DNA from: Acanthosepion esculentum
Lineage: Eukaryota; Mollusca; Cephalopoda; Sepiida; Sepiidae
Assembly: GCA_964036315.1 (NCBI GenBank)
Contig: OZ038478.1
Location: 148,275,683-148,339,682, forward strand
Length of the DNA: 64,000 nucleotides
Direction of reading: 5' to 3'
In this document: piece after piece, positions 45,836 to 57,720 of the stretch
Numbering within the stretch: the stretch's first letter is position 1
Layout: each line of letters begins with the position of its first letter
Notes under the pieces: generated by a model
The model's database searches: none
Told to the model about the DNA's origin: nothing
The model's input: the letters and a program-made list of their open reading frames with translations, nothing else
Translations under genes and position numbers: made by a program

Positions 45836-45837
<2 letters not shown>
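45641..45837. mobile_element. hammerhead-type short repeat, head-to-head inverted dimer (site 3)
   Basis: The left arm (45641-45705, minus) carries the complete core. The right arm (45709-45837, plus) has lost the CGATTGCATCTAGC part but keeps ATGAAACAGACTGTCGCCTC. It then continues through TTATATTTACACACGCTC, the TTATCCCATAAATATAGCAC block and GACTATATTTCTTC into TA repeats. Both outer ends are TA microsatellites. Confidence 0.85.
45660..45712 (-). ncRNA. hammerhead-like core in the left arm of site 3
   Basis: Minus strand: TAG, GT, GGC, then CTGACGA (complement of 45698-45704), stem II TGC-ATCTA-GCA, GAAA (complement of 45681-45684), stem III ACA-GAC-TGT, C completing GTC (complement of 45672-45674), then GCC, T, CTA. 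GGC/GCC and TAG/CTA can pair as stem I around a small internal loop. The first stem II position is a U-U mismatch. Confidence 0.45.
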
Positions 45838-45876
<39 letters not shown>

Positions 45877-45893
45877 GCATATATATATATATA

Positions 45894-45927
<34 letters not shown>

Positions 45928-45959
45928 TATATCTACAGATATATATACGTAGATATCTG

Positions 45960-46017
<58 letters not shown>

Positions 46018-46108
46018 CATATATATCTACAGATATATATAGGTATATATGCATAAAGATATATTAATAAAAATATATAAACATATATATATATATATAT
46101 ATATATAT
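45838..46108. repeat. TA-rich microsatellite complex
   Basis: TA runs broken by CAGATATATCTACAGATAT-type segments; ORFs on both strands are artefacts. Confidence 0.95.
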
Positions 46109-48154
46109 ACTGTTAAACCGATTATACTAGTGTTTGACAAATGAAGTTTGCACAATTTTCACTGTAATATCTTTCTTAATAGGACAGCTACCAGTTCACT
46201 TTCCAGCATGAGAAAAATTGATAGGAGAACTTTTATTTTCTGTTGGATTTGTAGGACGTCGAAAAATGCAAGCGACAGGTAATTATGTATAACCTGTATT
46301 CATTCGCCATCAACGTCGCAGAAGATTACAATTTCTGCTTAAATCACCTTAAGATATACTGTGCTGTAATATGGCATCCTCATTTTGGAACATTTTCCTA
46401 ATTATTTTTTGCATATGATATTTTTTTCTGCAATTATATTCACCTCTTGCATAGCTCCGAATGTCACGAGATAGAGGGTTATAGACTAAAGCACGGGTTT
46501 TTGTATATGTGGGGAAGATAACGAATAACCCCAAACATATTAAGATTATAATGATCGTGAAAACATCCCCTTTGGAGTCGATTCCACGAAGCACAGAATG
46601 TGGGATGAAGCTTTTCATGTAGAACCTACATCTTAATCATTGATTACTGATGGTATGTTGTTGGTTCACTGCAATACGCTTATCATGCCGGGTCTTAACC
46701 GTGAATGTTAGAAATGATGAACCTAAGAAATGTTTTTCGTCTAACGCTTTCCATGTTAATAAAGATGAAACTGCGAGAGGCTTACGACTATTCGTCTGTA
46801 AAAAAACGGTTTTAGGGCGGAAAATAATTTAAATCAACCACAGTGACGCTGTTAATCTTTGGACTATCGTTACCGAAATTTGAGGATTGTATAGCTCCAA
46901 CCAAGATATAGCAAGATTACTCCAATTTACTCCTGATCTGGATCTTTTTAAAAGGTAGAAGATAGCACGAGGAGTTATGTACTTACCGGAACGGTACAGG
47001 TAACCGATCATTTTTCCGGCATATTTAACATTGTATCGTATGTATGAGCTTCACTTGAAGTCTGCATTGTGTTTAAGTTCAAATAGGCACGGGGGGCCTC
47101 ATCAATTATTCAGGATTTTTCTGCGTTCAAAATCCTTTAAGACCAGTCCTTTAAAACGCAGATATTTGTATATGCAGTTCAACTTATGCTAACAAATTGT
47201 TAAAAGAAAAGAGCATTTTCTCGCTTGTGGATGTGTGCGTGTGTGTGGTCAATGTTTACATCGAAGTTATTTTTAATATTGTAAATATAAATGTGTACTT
47301 GAAATTATATAGAATAATTTTGTCTATATTTTCCATATTTCAGCGTAAAAATCGTAAGAATAAATTATGAAACTTTCAGTTACTAGATTCTCTAGTATAT
47401 TTTTGGTTTCAGGTTTGTTTTAATTATATATATTAACGCTATACTCAATTGAACATAACTGCTGATAGGCACTGGTGAGAAAATATCGGCATACTTTCTC
47501 GTCCCCAGCTTCATCAAATAACATCTGCCAGCAGTCTTAAAATGTATTTCATCAAGATTCGTTGTCATTAAAAAATAAAAGAGTGCCCTCGAGTTGATTC
47601 CAGAAAGCCTTCATTAACATATTTGTTTTATTTTTAACTTTTGTCCTCCCGAAAGAAATTGCTCTTCATTTTATTTTTGTTTTTCAACTCACTTCATCTT
47701 CATGACTTAATCGTCTAAGCTTATGTGTATAATTTATATATGCACCTGCTGAACAGGCAACAGAACACGAAAGGCAGAATGTATTAAACTGGAGCCAGTA
47801 AAGATTGTGATAAACAAATACGGGGGCGAATTGATCAAATTGAAATACCGTGACAAGCAAACGGACGGATTTAGTTTTAAGTATTATAAACTAAACGCGA
47901 AACTCAAAATATTTAATGCGGAAACATTCATAACGAACTATATTTGCGCACGACGTAATATCGTATGGGAAATATAATATATTTGTATGTGGGTAAAAAA
48001 ATAGAGAGATAGTAAGCCACAATATTTGAGCAATTTGATTGGTTGGTGGTCCATTTGGTTAATTTTTCTATACATTAATATAAAAATGCAATTTTAAAAC
48101 ATGATTTGTCGGTGTAACACTTAGTTGCTACTTTGTTATTCTGAATTTTCTATA
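46109..48154. other. unassigned DNA
   Basis: No gene or element recognised in 2 kb. ORFs at 46349-46618 (-), 46650-46832 (+) and 46829-47011 (-) have no motif. Confidence 0.5.
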
Positions 48155-48156
48155 TA

Positions 48157-48640
48157 CAATCAATGACGAAATTATTTGTACATCCATCTATTTTGAATAT
48201 TTTTATCATTTTTTTCAGAATCTAATGCAGGTATGATGCCAGGTTTTTATATGTTAATAAACACCAAAAAGGAATAAAAAATATCTTCAGAACAATAGGT
48301 TAAATATAACAAATTTGACAGGCGAATTATGCAAAATAGGAAATGACAAAATTATTCGTACAGTGTGAATAATAGAAAAATTAAATAATTTTCACAACAT
48401 TAATAGTCAATTTGATAGACTGTAATATTTATAGCTGGCTGCAATCGTTTTCTAAAGATTTTGATGAGATTTGATCAAGTCTTTTCTGGGATTTTCATCC
48501 ATTCTTCAATGGTTACATGTTTTGATTCCAGAAGGTATTTTGGTGACCTATGATTTAATTGAACTTTCAATACGTCGCGTAGATTTTTGATAGGATTCAC
48601 GTCAGGACTCATTGAAGAATTGATCAACTTTTTTTAATTC
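48157..48640 (-). mobile_element. Tc1-like element fragment (family B), 3' half
   Basis: The outer end at 48157 (CAATCAATGACGAAATTATT, next to TA at 48155-48156) matches the family B TIR. On the minus strand above it, at about 48420-48625, the transposase C-terminus reads MSPDVNPIKNLRDVLKVQLN, then HVTIEEWMKIPEKT, a stop, and SNLIKIFRKRLQPAINIT. SPDVNPIKN corresponds to SPDLNPIEN, so the catalytic Glu has become Lys. The 5' half and second TIR are missing. Confidence 0.85.
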
Positions 48641-49048
48641 TCTCTGCCTCCATATGGTTGTATATTAATAACAACAGACTACAAGATGTCCAGGTGGAAT
48701 CTGGTATGTGCCTTGTGTAAGAATCCCAAGAATAGGCCGCCTTGCAAGAAACAGAATTCAAAAAATACCTTGTTCGAGGAGCTGGTCGCTAATTCATCGC
48801 CTATGTAGGAATGGCTTTCTTTTGTTTTTGTTCCATCCCTAGTTTTGGTATATTTCAACACAAGTTGTTAGAAATAATTTAAATTTTCAACCACTTTGTC
48901 ATATTTGCCGGCGATATTTTCTTTGAAAATGTGTCGGCCGAAAGGTACCTAAAATTGTAATGGCTGTGATGTTTTGTATCATTTTTATGAGTAAAATATT
49001 ATCTCTTTTTACAAGCTCATTTTTTTCTGGTGCAACAATAAGAATCTG

Positions 49049-49051
<3 letters not shown>
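48641..49051. other. unassigned DNA
   Basis: The ORF 48679-48861 (-) has no recognisable motif. Nothing else was identified. Confidence 0.45.
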
Positions 49052-49133
<82 letters not shown>

Positions 49134-49137
49134 ACAG

Positions 49138-49199
<62 letters not shown>
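49052..49199. repeat. (TA)n(CA)n(TA)n compound microsatellite
   Basis: About 78 bp of TA, a CACACA run, then more TA. Tyr/Ile-rich ORFs here are artefacts. Confidence 0.97.
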
Positions 49200-49203
<4 letters not shown>

Positions 49204-49519
49204 GCATGTTTCATTAAATAATAAGTAAGTCCTTTTCATATTGTCTGATAAGCTTAATCACATTATCGTTGAAAGACGAAAGGAAAACACCATATTGATA
49301 CATGTTTAAATCCAATCTAAACGTTCGGCTTACATAAGCCATTATCAAGCATGTCAATTTAAATAAATCAAACAACACACAGAGAAAACCACAATGATAG
49401 GCCTCCCTTGCTGCTTCTTGAATAAGTTCAAAGTAAGAACAGACAATATGAAAGGAACTTACTTAAAATAAATAGACAAAACATGCAGTAATAAAAAAAA
49501 TGCTGCCGAAATATACATA

Positions 49520-49591
<72 letters not shown>

Positions 49592-50727
49592 TTACCATCG
49601 CAACTCACATGTTCATTTCATGCTGATGATAATGATCGTATCGATATTCAAATGTGCAGATATTTCTTTTTTCAAAAAGTAGTGTAAATAATTTTTCAAA
49701 TTTACATATTCTTCTTTTAGCTTGTTTTTGTAGGAAGACAAGCTCCAAGGATAAAGATAAACTTGATCTATTCAATAAATAGTGTATTATACGTGAGTGA
49801 ATATATATTTATTGAAAATTCATACATATGCAGAGAATATTACTTGACGCTTTATTTTAGTAGAATGTCCTGTTTGAATAGATTGCTTATTTCCAAACAG
49901 TGAAACATCTCAGAGCCTTGGTCAGATGACTTATTATTAAAGAAAAGGAAACGAAAACTACGCAGGAAACAAACCTCTTTAGTTTTACTAGGAAACGATC
50001 TTATTTACGTCGGCTCTATCAGTTATGTAGGCTTCTGTATTTGTAAATGATAATATTACAGTTTCCTTATAAGGAAACACTCAGCAGTCATTGACTGTGA
50101 GAACTGTAAGACTGTCGCTGGAAATTTATGTAATCTTTATCTTAAAGTATTTTAGGAAAAATAAGTTTTTCAATACAGAATCTATTATTTGAAGTAGTGT
50201 AGTACATCAATATCTTGAATATGGCCTTATTTTCTTTGAAGTTACATTTGAGCGCTATTTAAGGTTTTGCTCCTGTTGATGTCATCAAGTGGTATAGTTT
50301 ATGTTATGTAGTCATTCTTCACTTTTTAATACATCCTCTTGTATTCCTATTATACACCATTTTCCAAAAACCTCGATTAAGTGGCCGTGGTTATTAAGTG
50401 GACGTTAAAAAAGAAAAAAAGAATAACTCAATTTTTTAATAAAATACGCAGAGTAAAACATTTTCCAGCGATGCTTTTCATATTCATACTTTAAATACGT
50501 AAATTTAAACATAGGTTGAATCTTACATTCTAACGAGAAATGATCAGGGTAATTAAATTCTCATGTTCTCTCATACATAAGTGTAATTTCTTAATGTAAA
50601 ACATGAGTAATTGTTGTCAATTTTTTTAAATTGTGTTTTTAATTCTATCCTAACATTGAAAAACATCTAGTCTAATACTGGTGTACGCTGGTGTCTAAAT
50701 TGTCTGATCTTGCTTTTACAGACCACC
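49200..50727. other. unassigned DNA with a tail-type hairpin and a microsatellite
   Basis: Near 49318-49352 (minus) lies CTTGATAAT, a GGCTTA-TG-TAAGCC hairpin, then GAACGTTT, like the SINE and Penelope tail motifs. A (CA)n(TA)n run lies at 49523-49588. No gene recognised. Confidence 0.45.
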
Positions 50728-51000
50728 TATACGGCAATTTCCTCACAGACGAAGAGACTTGTGAGATTTAAGAATACCATGAAGGGAGCAGAAGCGAGGA
50801 AGAAGTTTTAAGGAAATTGGAAACGAAAAGATCGCTTATACAGAAAATACGAACTAGAGAGTTGGAATTGCTAATGAGGAAAGAAGGCTTTGGAAATTTG
50901 ACACTGACAAGACATTGGTAGCAGACAGAAATAGTAAGTAACCTACCTAACAAGCTTTTGTAGATGGATCGCAAAATAAGTTTTGAGGGATACTGATAAG
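50728..51000 (+). pseudogene. LINE C-terminal fragment
   Basis: The + strand reads GSRSEEEVLRKLETKRSLI, QKIRTRELELLMRKEGF, then GNLTLTRHW. This resembles the region after the reverse transcriptase thumb in many non-LTR retrotransposons (a KLxTKxxLL...RKxGLENLxLTG pattern). No catalytic block is present and the clade cannot be assigned. Confidence 0.6.
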
Positions 51001-52240
51001 AAGTACGTTGCTATGAGATGCAAAGTGTGGGACATTCTGGATAGCCATGATAAAAGAGAAACTGAATAAACAGTTCTAGAAGAAGGGTCACTCTAAAAAT
51101 ACACATGAATATAATTTTTTATGAGAAATTACTAAATATTTTATAGCACAAAATAAAAACGGGATTCGTTGGAACAAAGGCAGAATATTATTATCACCGA
51201 CGATATTTTAAAATATTATTTTAACTCTCAGAATCTGTTTTAATGGGGAAAACATTTACATACCAGCGAAAAAGAGTAAACAAAGAGGAGAAAAGCAACT
51301 AATTATTATGAAATCGTAAAAATTGAACATTATGCTAAAAGAGGAGAAAGTGCTAAAGATGTACAGTAAGCATTATGGAAGAATGGTAAGATTCCGAGAA
51401 GACAGATGCAATGAAATAGGAATAGGCGTCATTCGTTTAGTGTATTTCATTTTTTTCAAATGGACCCTCTTTGAATTATTTTTAATTACATAGCGAAATT
51501 TCATTTTGGTTTCAAATTTTTTTTATTATGTATGTAGATTTATTTTTGTTTTCTTTTTACCTATACACTTTAATTGTCTTTGATTTTCTCTTCGATTTTA
51601 CCATCCGCACTATTTTATTATGTCTTATAATGGTACTTTGTCTAAATGGTCATTCAAATTTGATCTCGACCTAATTTTTATTTCAGCTTTCATTTGTTTA
51701 TAATATTTTTCTCAGACATTATAATATTCTGTTTTCTACTTTGATATTACGTCTATATATTTAAAATATTTTTCTCATTTATCTGAGCTTTTAATTTTTC
51801 ATCTGTCTGTGTATACGCGCAACAGTTCAATTTAAGGAGAAACTGTTTATTTTTCCAAGTGCACGTAATTACGGGCATATATCTAAGCAGGTATATATGG
51901 ATTCGAATCATTGAACAATTCGCAAATATATCTGAGTAAAATATTATTCAAAGTTTTACTTAATGGCCGCTTTTTTCCTGGGAGTTCATGTTTATACATG
52001 CATTCACGTATTACAATTAGATTGGTGACTTTATTCAGTTCAGCAGGTGTAAGTTTTCACAATGTCGTTTATATAATTTCACAGTATTAACGTTATATTT
52101 GGAATTTTAATTAAATTTTGGTTCCCAAAGGTTTACAATAATATATTTTGTGCTTGGAAGATTTTTAGATATTTTATTCAGAAGCTTGGTAATTTTATGT
52201 TTTTTTGTTTCTTTTAAATATTCAATGTAATATTACTTTG
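51001..52240. other. unassigned DNA
   Basis: AT-rich DNA; no gene, repeat family or RNA recognised. Confidence 0.5.
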
Positions 52241-52278
52241 GTATAATAGTAATAGTAATAGTAATAGTAGTAGTAGTA

Positions 52279-52317
<39 letters not shown>

Positions 52318-52326
52318 GTAATAATA

Positions 52327-52358
<32 letters not shown>
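52241..52358. repeat. (TAA)n/(TAG)n microsatellite
   Basis: Trinucleotide repeats, mainly AAT with TAG variants. The minus-strand poly-Tyr ORF is an artefact. Confidence 0.96.
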
Positions 52359-52363
<5 letters not shown>

Positions 52364-52389
52364 CAAAAAAAAACCCCAAAAAACCTACT

Positions 52390-53610
52390 CACCATTGGCA
52401 AAACCTTCAGCGAATACATTGAGATTGCATCCGGAATCGACAAATGGGCCAAATCCATCTTCAAAGGCGATAAACTAACGAAAACTACATATTTAGACAA
52501 TGATATCAACAACAATTTTAAGAAACTACACCGAGGTGGTGTATACAAATAATTAGGAATTAATGAATGAGACGGAATACAACATTCAATTATGAAGAAA
52601 AAGATCGGAATGAATATTATAGGAGATTGCGTTTGATACTAGAATGTGAACTTAATAGAGCCAATAAAATAATTGCTATCAACACCTAAGATATACCCAT
52701 ATCGACATAAATCTCTAACATTATTAAATGGAAGTTGAACGACATTAAAAGATTGTTACGCCAAGAGCAGACAAAACTTACCCAAATGAGGATGCACCAT
52801 CCGAAATCAGATGTTGATCTGTACCTACCAAGTGCATTAGAAGGCTGAGGTCTAATATAACTTGAACTCCAACAAGGGAAAATCACCTCACAAAAACCAA
52901 TGACCCTCTCCTACAATTATTAAATCAGAAAAATCACTCCATCAACAGAAGCTGCACCCTTCAAGAAAGAGCGAAGAACGAAGGGAATACAATCTACACC
53001 AAACGATTAAAACACAAAACAAAACGACTTGGCCAAATGAAATTTAAAAAACAAAAACACAAAACAATACTGGAAGGGCAAGGTGTTGCATGACAAATAC
53101 CTAAAAAGAAAGAAAAAAGCAGATGTGGACGAATAAAAAGCAAATCAGTGACTGATGTTGAAATCTGAGAGAGGAGGCCCAATTAATGCAGCTCAGGTCC
53201 AAAGTCTAAAAAAACAGATCCTATCAATGTCACATAATCAAGAATCTGCGGGAAATTTGATGAAACTGTCGACCATATTTATCTCAGGATGTCCGGAACT
53301 AGCTAAAAATGAGTATATCCACAGATATAACAAGCTAGAGACATATGTGGAATGGAAGATATGCAAGAACAAAATCGAAACCATTGAGAGATGGTATGAG
53401 CACTAACCAGACTCAGTTACCCTCCAAAAAAACAACGATGTAACTATAATGGAAATAAAGACCAAAAGACCTAATATTATCATAAAAGAGAATAAATTCA
53501 GGAAGTGTACGTTTATTGATATAGATGAATCATCTGAGAGAAAAACCTCCATGAAAATTATCGAGAATTTTTCCAAATACAAGGACTTGATACAACCTTA
53601 GAAATACATA
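52390..53610 (+). pseudogene. LINE with C-terminal restriction-like endonuclease (LINE 3)
   Basis: The + strand, across frames, reads SEYIEIASGIDKWAKSIFKG, LGINE, DGIQHSIMKKKIG, YRRLRLILECELNRANKIIA, IIKWKLNDIKRLL, MRMHHPKSDVDLYLPSALEG, then (53155-53406) INAAQVQSLKKQI, RICGKFDETVDHI with SGCPELAKNEYIHRYNK, and VEWKICKN. Downstream (about 53440-53560) come IKTKRPNIIIKENKF, KCTFIDIDESSERKTS and FSKYKDLIQ. The Cys/His finger followed by RPxIxIK...FIDI is the layout of LINEs with a C-terminal PD-(D/E)XK nuclease (R2/R4/NeSL-like). PD has become PN. Reverse transcriptase core is missing; 5' end lies at the TAA repeat. Confidence 0.8.
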
Positions 53611-53825
53611 GAAGATATATTTTAATCCAATGTAGAAATACCCACAATATATAGGCAAACAATTAAGATAACAGTATAGAAAAATACTAGATTCCGCACA
53701 AACAAAACAAATTCTCAAGGTGTCCTTGACAGATTTGATAATAGTTTCCGTTTATCATGAGGTCGACCTGCAGTTTTTTAAATTAATTCGAAGTCTGTAT
53801 ATAATTATACATACATATAAAAATT

Positions 53826-54165
53826 GCTTCATTTCCTTTATTTAATAGGTTGTGGTTTGTCTATATATTACATTATTTACATTATTCGGTCTCTTATCCT
53901 CATCTTCATTAACCTATTCAAAATGTTTCGGTCGTGTACGCTCTCGCCTTCTTCAGGTGATTGGAATTTCGAATCTTTATTTTCATTCATTAGACTGTCC
54001 TCGTGCCATGCTTCTTCCGGGTGTCTCAGATAATTCCCTTTAATTCAACTCTCCAAATCTTGTTCACCACTGCTGTGGCCTGGTATTGAACTCACAACAC
54101 TTTGGGTCTAGTAACAGGATATAACCAAAGTTTTTATCCACTGGGCTATGTATCCTTGAGAAACA
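53826..54165 (-). mobile_element. tRNA-derived SINE (copy 2)
   Basis: Minus strand: A box TAGCCCAGTGGATAAAAAC (complement of 54130-54148), B box GTGAGTTCAATACCAG (complement of 54080-54095), a body, then the tail CTGAAGAAGGCGAGAGCGTA ... CCGAAACATTTTG (about 53935-53962) and GATGAGGATAAGAGACCG. It shares head, body and tail order with the copy at 18600-18925. Short + strand ORFs here are not genes. Confidence 0.8.
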
Positions 54166-54339
54166 ACTGGACATGTATGTATAATGACTCAGCATTCTTT
54201 TGTTACCAGTGCTGATATAGCAATTTTTCTGTGATAATTATTTTATTTTTTTAACAGAGCTGATATTGCAATTTTTGTTGTCATTCATTTCTTTTCTCTT
54301 GCACTCGTTATTACCAGTTGCCATATTGTATTCATTTCT

Positions 54340-55110
54340 ATGCTTGGTCGGCTCAGGATTGTTGTGGCCGATCATATATGATGATTCAAATATCAGCATA
54401 ATAGTGTCCGGAACGTTGCCCACTTCGTGGAAATAATCACAGACACTCCCATTATATCCAACCAGATGGTGAGCCTGGACGTGATGAGTTTCTTCACCAA
54501 GGTACCCACGGAGTAGGCACTCCCGGTAGTCATGGAGAGACTGATCTCGGACACCTCTTTAGTAGAACGGAACAGTATAACAATAGAAAATCTGATTGCA
54601 ATGCTGACTTTCTGTTCGAAACAATAGACTTCTGAATGAGATCAGAAATATATCGGCTTAGAAATGGGCTCGCCATTATGACCAGCAATGGTAAACCTAT
54701 ATATGTCGTACTTTGAAGAAATGGCATTAGAATCAACACCACTAAGGGCAAGCGTATGGCTGAGATACGCAGTTTCATAATCTGACCTCTCCAGGAAGAC
54801 GTCCAGTTGCTGGAATATGTGAACTCAAAAAGGTAATCGATAGATTTCAAAATGGAACGAGAAACCGACACCAAACTCGCCCTCATGGATGTACTCATAT
54901 CTTCAAAAAAGCAGGTGTTCAAGACATCCGTATACTGAAAGCCAACATTCACCGAACAATAACTTAACTATGGCTCCTGCCATCCATACAGTGTAAAGAA
55001 AGGGATAAGCAGGGGTTTACAACATCGAGCAAAATTCATAAGTGAAGACCCAGAAACGTGCCAATAAGAAATGGTCGGTATAAGCAGAAACCTACAACAT
55101 AAAACTTACG
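54340..55110 (+). pseudogene. Penelope-like element reverse transcriptase (third lineage)
   Basis: The + strand reads RNVAHFVEIITDTPI, SNQMVSLDVMSFFTKVPTE, SLVERNSITIENLIAMLTFC, then LEMGSPL (about 54662) and NLYMSYFEEMALES, LRYAVS where RYVDD is expected (about 54763), and after further breaks HTVKKGI-like and LQHRAKFISEDPETCQ-like blocks to about 55080. SLDVxSLFTKVP with AMGSPxSP is typical of Penelope-like reverse transcriptases. Catalytic YVDD is lost and stops are frequent. The minus-strand ORF 54530-54952 is a shadow. Confidence 0.85.
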
Positions 55111-55140
55111 GTATGTACATGGTGGCAGCTCGAACAAGTA

Positions 55141-55334
55141 CACACTCACACACACACACACACATATATATATATACATAGATATCTATATAAATATATA
55201 GATATATGCATATACACATATATATGTACATATATACAGACATATATATATATATAAACTTACATATATATATATATACATATATATATACACATCTATA
55301 CATACACATATATACACACACACACACACATATA

Positions 55335-55390
<56 letters not shown>

Positions 55391-55436
55391 CATACATAAA
55401 TACACACATGTATATATAGACATATATATTTATATG
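55141..55436. repeat. CA/TA microsatellite complex
   Basis: ACACAC, ATATAC and TA runs for about 295 bp; ORFs on both strands are artefacts. Confidence 0.96.
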
Positions 55437-55569
55437 ACAAAAACATATTGTAAAAAAAATTGTAACAGTAAATATTAAATTAAATAAATAGATTACGATG
55501 GAAGGGGTGATGTTAATAATAATAATATATGAAAAATATGCATAATAATTGATCTCCCTCTCTATTTAT

Positions 55570-55594
55570 TTCTCTCTCTCTCTCTCTCTCTCTA

Positions 55595-55643
<49 letters not shown>
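55570..55643. repeat. (CT)n(TA)n compound microsatellite
   Basis: A TC run followed by a TA run, directly left of the Tc1 fragment. Confidence 0.95.
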
Positions 55644-55648
<5 letters not shown>

Positions 55649-55796
55649 TGTGGGTAATGATTTTATCTTCAGGTGTTGGCCCTATCATCCGCGTACATGG
55701 CAATATCAATGCTGAGATTTACAAAAGTCTTCTTCAGCAGCATGTGGTACCACGATTACACCACAATCTTCATGAATCTCCCTTTTTCATATAATA
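55643..55796 (+). pseudogene. Tc1 transposase fragment
   Basis: An open frame of about 50 codons, MMVWVMILSSGVGPIIRVHG then NINAEIYKSLLQQHVVPRLH. It corresponds to the segment between the first and second catalytic Asp of Tc1 transposases (a VWGxxSxxGVGPLxxxxG...YxxLLxxxVxP pattern). It is flanked by TA repeats on the left and cut off before the QDNAPxH block. No TIR seen. Confidence 0.75.
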
Positions 55797-56440
55797 ATAT
55801 TTTTAAACAAGTTAGCCTCATCATAATTCATGGATGGCTGACTCGTAATTGTTACTCTGAAGTCTTGTCTGATTTCTTCTTACTTTTGGCACTCGTACTA
55901 ATCACATCAAATCTCATTTGTTCTGGTTGAAACATTATCTTTCTCTCTTAAATAGCAACATTTTTTGACGTATCATTATATCGTTCATATATAAAATTGT
56001 GTACCAGTGAAAATAAGTATATAAGCAAATAAAAAAAACTATTGGGTTCATACAATATACTTTCATGCTAGTTTTTGCTTCTTTCCACGACTTCTAACAG
56101 CATATCGATTGTTTAAAACTTAACGGAATTTTTTACAAACACGTCCAGGTTGAGGACATGAGAGAATAGGTAAGGAAGCGAGTCACATACCTGTAGAGAT
56201 TTTGGGAATGGATGTCTGAACGGGGAGAGCTTTAGTAAATGGAGAAGAACGGCCAAGGACCACAAGGGATATGAAGGTTTGGTGAGTTATCCTCGTCTAT
56301 TTTCTTAAGGGATCCAGCACTTAGAGGAAATCCCCATTATAAATTTATCTAGAACGTTATAAGTTTTATTTTAACGAAAACTGCCCACTTATGATTGAAA
56401 CAAGAAAAAACGCTAAAAGCATTTATTAATACTTTGTGGC
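55797..56440. other. unassigned DNA
   Basis: No gene or element recognised between the Tc1 fragment and the gypsy protease. Confidence 0.45.
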
Positions 56441-56449
56441 TGAAACTAT

Positions 56450-57604
56450 TGCATCCCAAATCTAAAAGGAATGATCGACTACAGGGACTTTCAATTTAGA
56501 TCACGGAGTTGGCGGATTTTTCTCGCATGGACTTACCACTTTCTTCAATTTTTCGGGTTTGTCTTGCAGCACGCTGTAAGCTCTCTTATGCGTGACTGGT
56601 ACTTCTGCTCCCGTATCTACCAGAGCTCTATGAGAATGTCTACATAGACTAACCCTAACTGAATTGGGTGATCCATATTGTTGACTACATATGTCGGCAA
56701 TTTCTTTCTTTACTAGGTGGAGCCCTTCCGACAGGACGTTTCCAGTTTCCCGAAATCAATCGCTTGCAACTTCTTCTAATGTGACCATCACCACCGCATT
56801 TCCAGCAGATAACTACACTTCTGCGCCTATTAACTATTTCCTCGGGTTGTCTATGATTTCCTGACTGAATATTCTAATTAATATCGTATATATCAGGTGG
56901 AACAAATCTTCATGGTCTGGTAATCTTTTCATTAGCTTCTCGGATTAGCTTCAACATTGAGCCTTCTACATGCGTGGCAAAAGTTCCATGGGTTTCTGCA
57001 CGCGTTCCTTACCCAAGTACAAGCCAACCATATGTCCTAACTTACTCTCCGCTAGTGCATTTTCATCCGCATCTTCTAGCGTCTCTGTTTGTTCTCTGAA
57101 AACGGCCATCCTAATATCTACATCATCTAAAGCCTTCATGAAAAAATCTTAACCTGCGATGCTATTATCCGATCCTCACGCTCTGCTCCTACGCAAGTCC
57201 TCTCCGCTAATTTTAATAACCTATCCTTATAAGATTGGATTTCCTCATTTCTACCCCCTCTAATATTAAACAGCTGTCTAAGATATATATTAGGGTCTAC
57301 TGTCTGTACATAGTACTCTGCAAGCGCCGACTTTAGTACCTCCCATGCCATCTACAAACTGTTCGATATCAGACTTTGGGTATAATTTCCTATAGCATCA
57401 CCTGTCTTTTGCTGCGTCGACCTCTGTCTGTGGTTCATTTAGGAATCGACGAACACAAAATAAAGGCCCAGTTGTATCCATTTGCTAAACTCACTATTTC
57501 TTCTAAATCTGTATCTCACTGAGGTATTCGTGCGTCCTCAGCGAGTCGCTAATATTTTTAACGTGTGATGCTATGCTCTGACTACGTTCGCCAATATGCT
57601 CCAT
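56450..57604 (-). pseudogene. Ty3/gypsy gag and protease remnant
   Basis: From ATG 57604 on the minus strand: MEHIGERSQSIASHVKNISD, two stops, then AEYYVQTVDPNIYLRQLFNI, GRNEEIQSYKDRLLKLAERT and REDRIIASQVKI (57351-57136). Next are ESKLGHMVGLYLGKERVQK, ICWKCGGDGHIRRSC (CCHC knuckle, about 56764-56812) and SHRALVDTGAEVPVTHKRAY (protease active site DTGA, about 56606-56630). Reverse transcriptase, RNase H and integrase are absent. Several frameshifts and stops. The + strand ORF 56970-57152 is a shadow. Confidence 0.88.
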
Positions 57605-57708
57605 TCTCCCTATTACCAAAAAGGACACATAGAGACAAAAACTAATGGAAACTTACCTATCAGAGTGATTTCAAGTTCGTAAAAACCTATTTATGCGGCA
57701 ATATGTAC

Positions 57709-57720
57709 GTCACGGCACCA
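57709..57720 (-). other. primer-binding site, tRNA-His type
   Basis: TGGTGCCGTGAC on the minus strand directly follows the LTR end. It is complementary to the 3' end of animal tRNA-His (GTCACGGCACCA), a priming tRNA used by some LTR elements. Confidence 0.75.

Noticed and set aside
52222..52548. Poly-Tyr ORF on the minus strand
   Set aside because: Translation of the TAA repeat.
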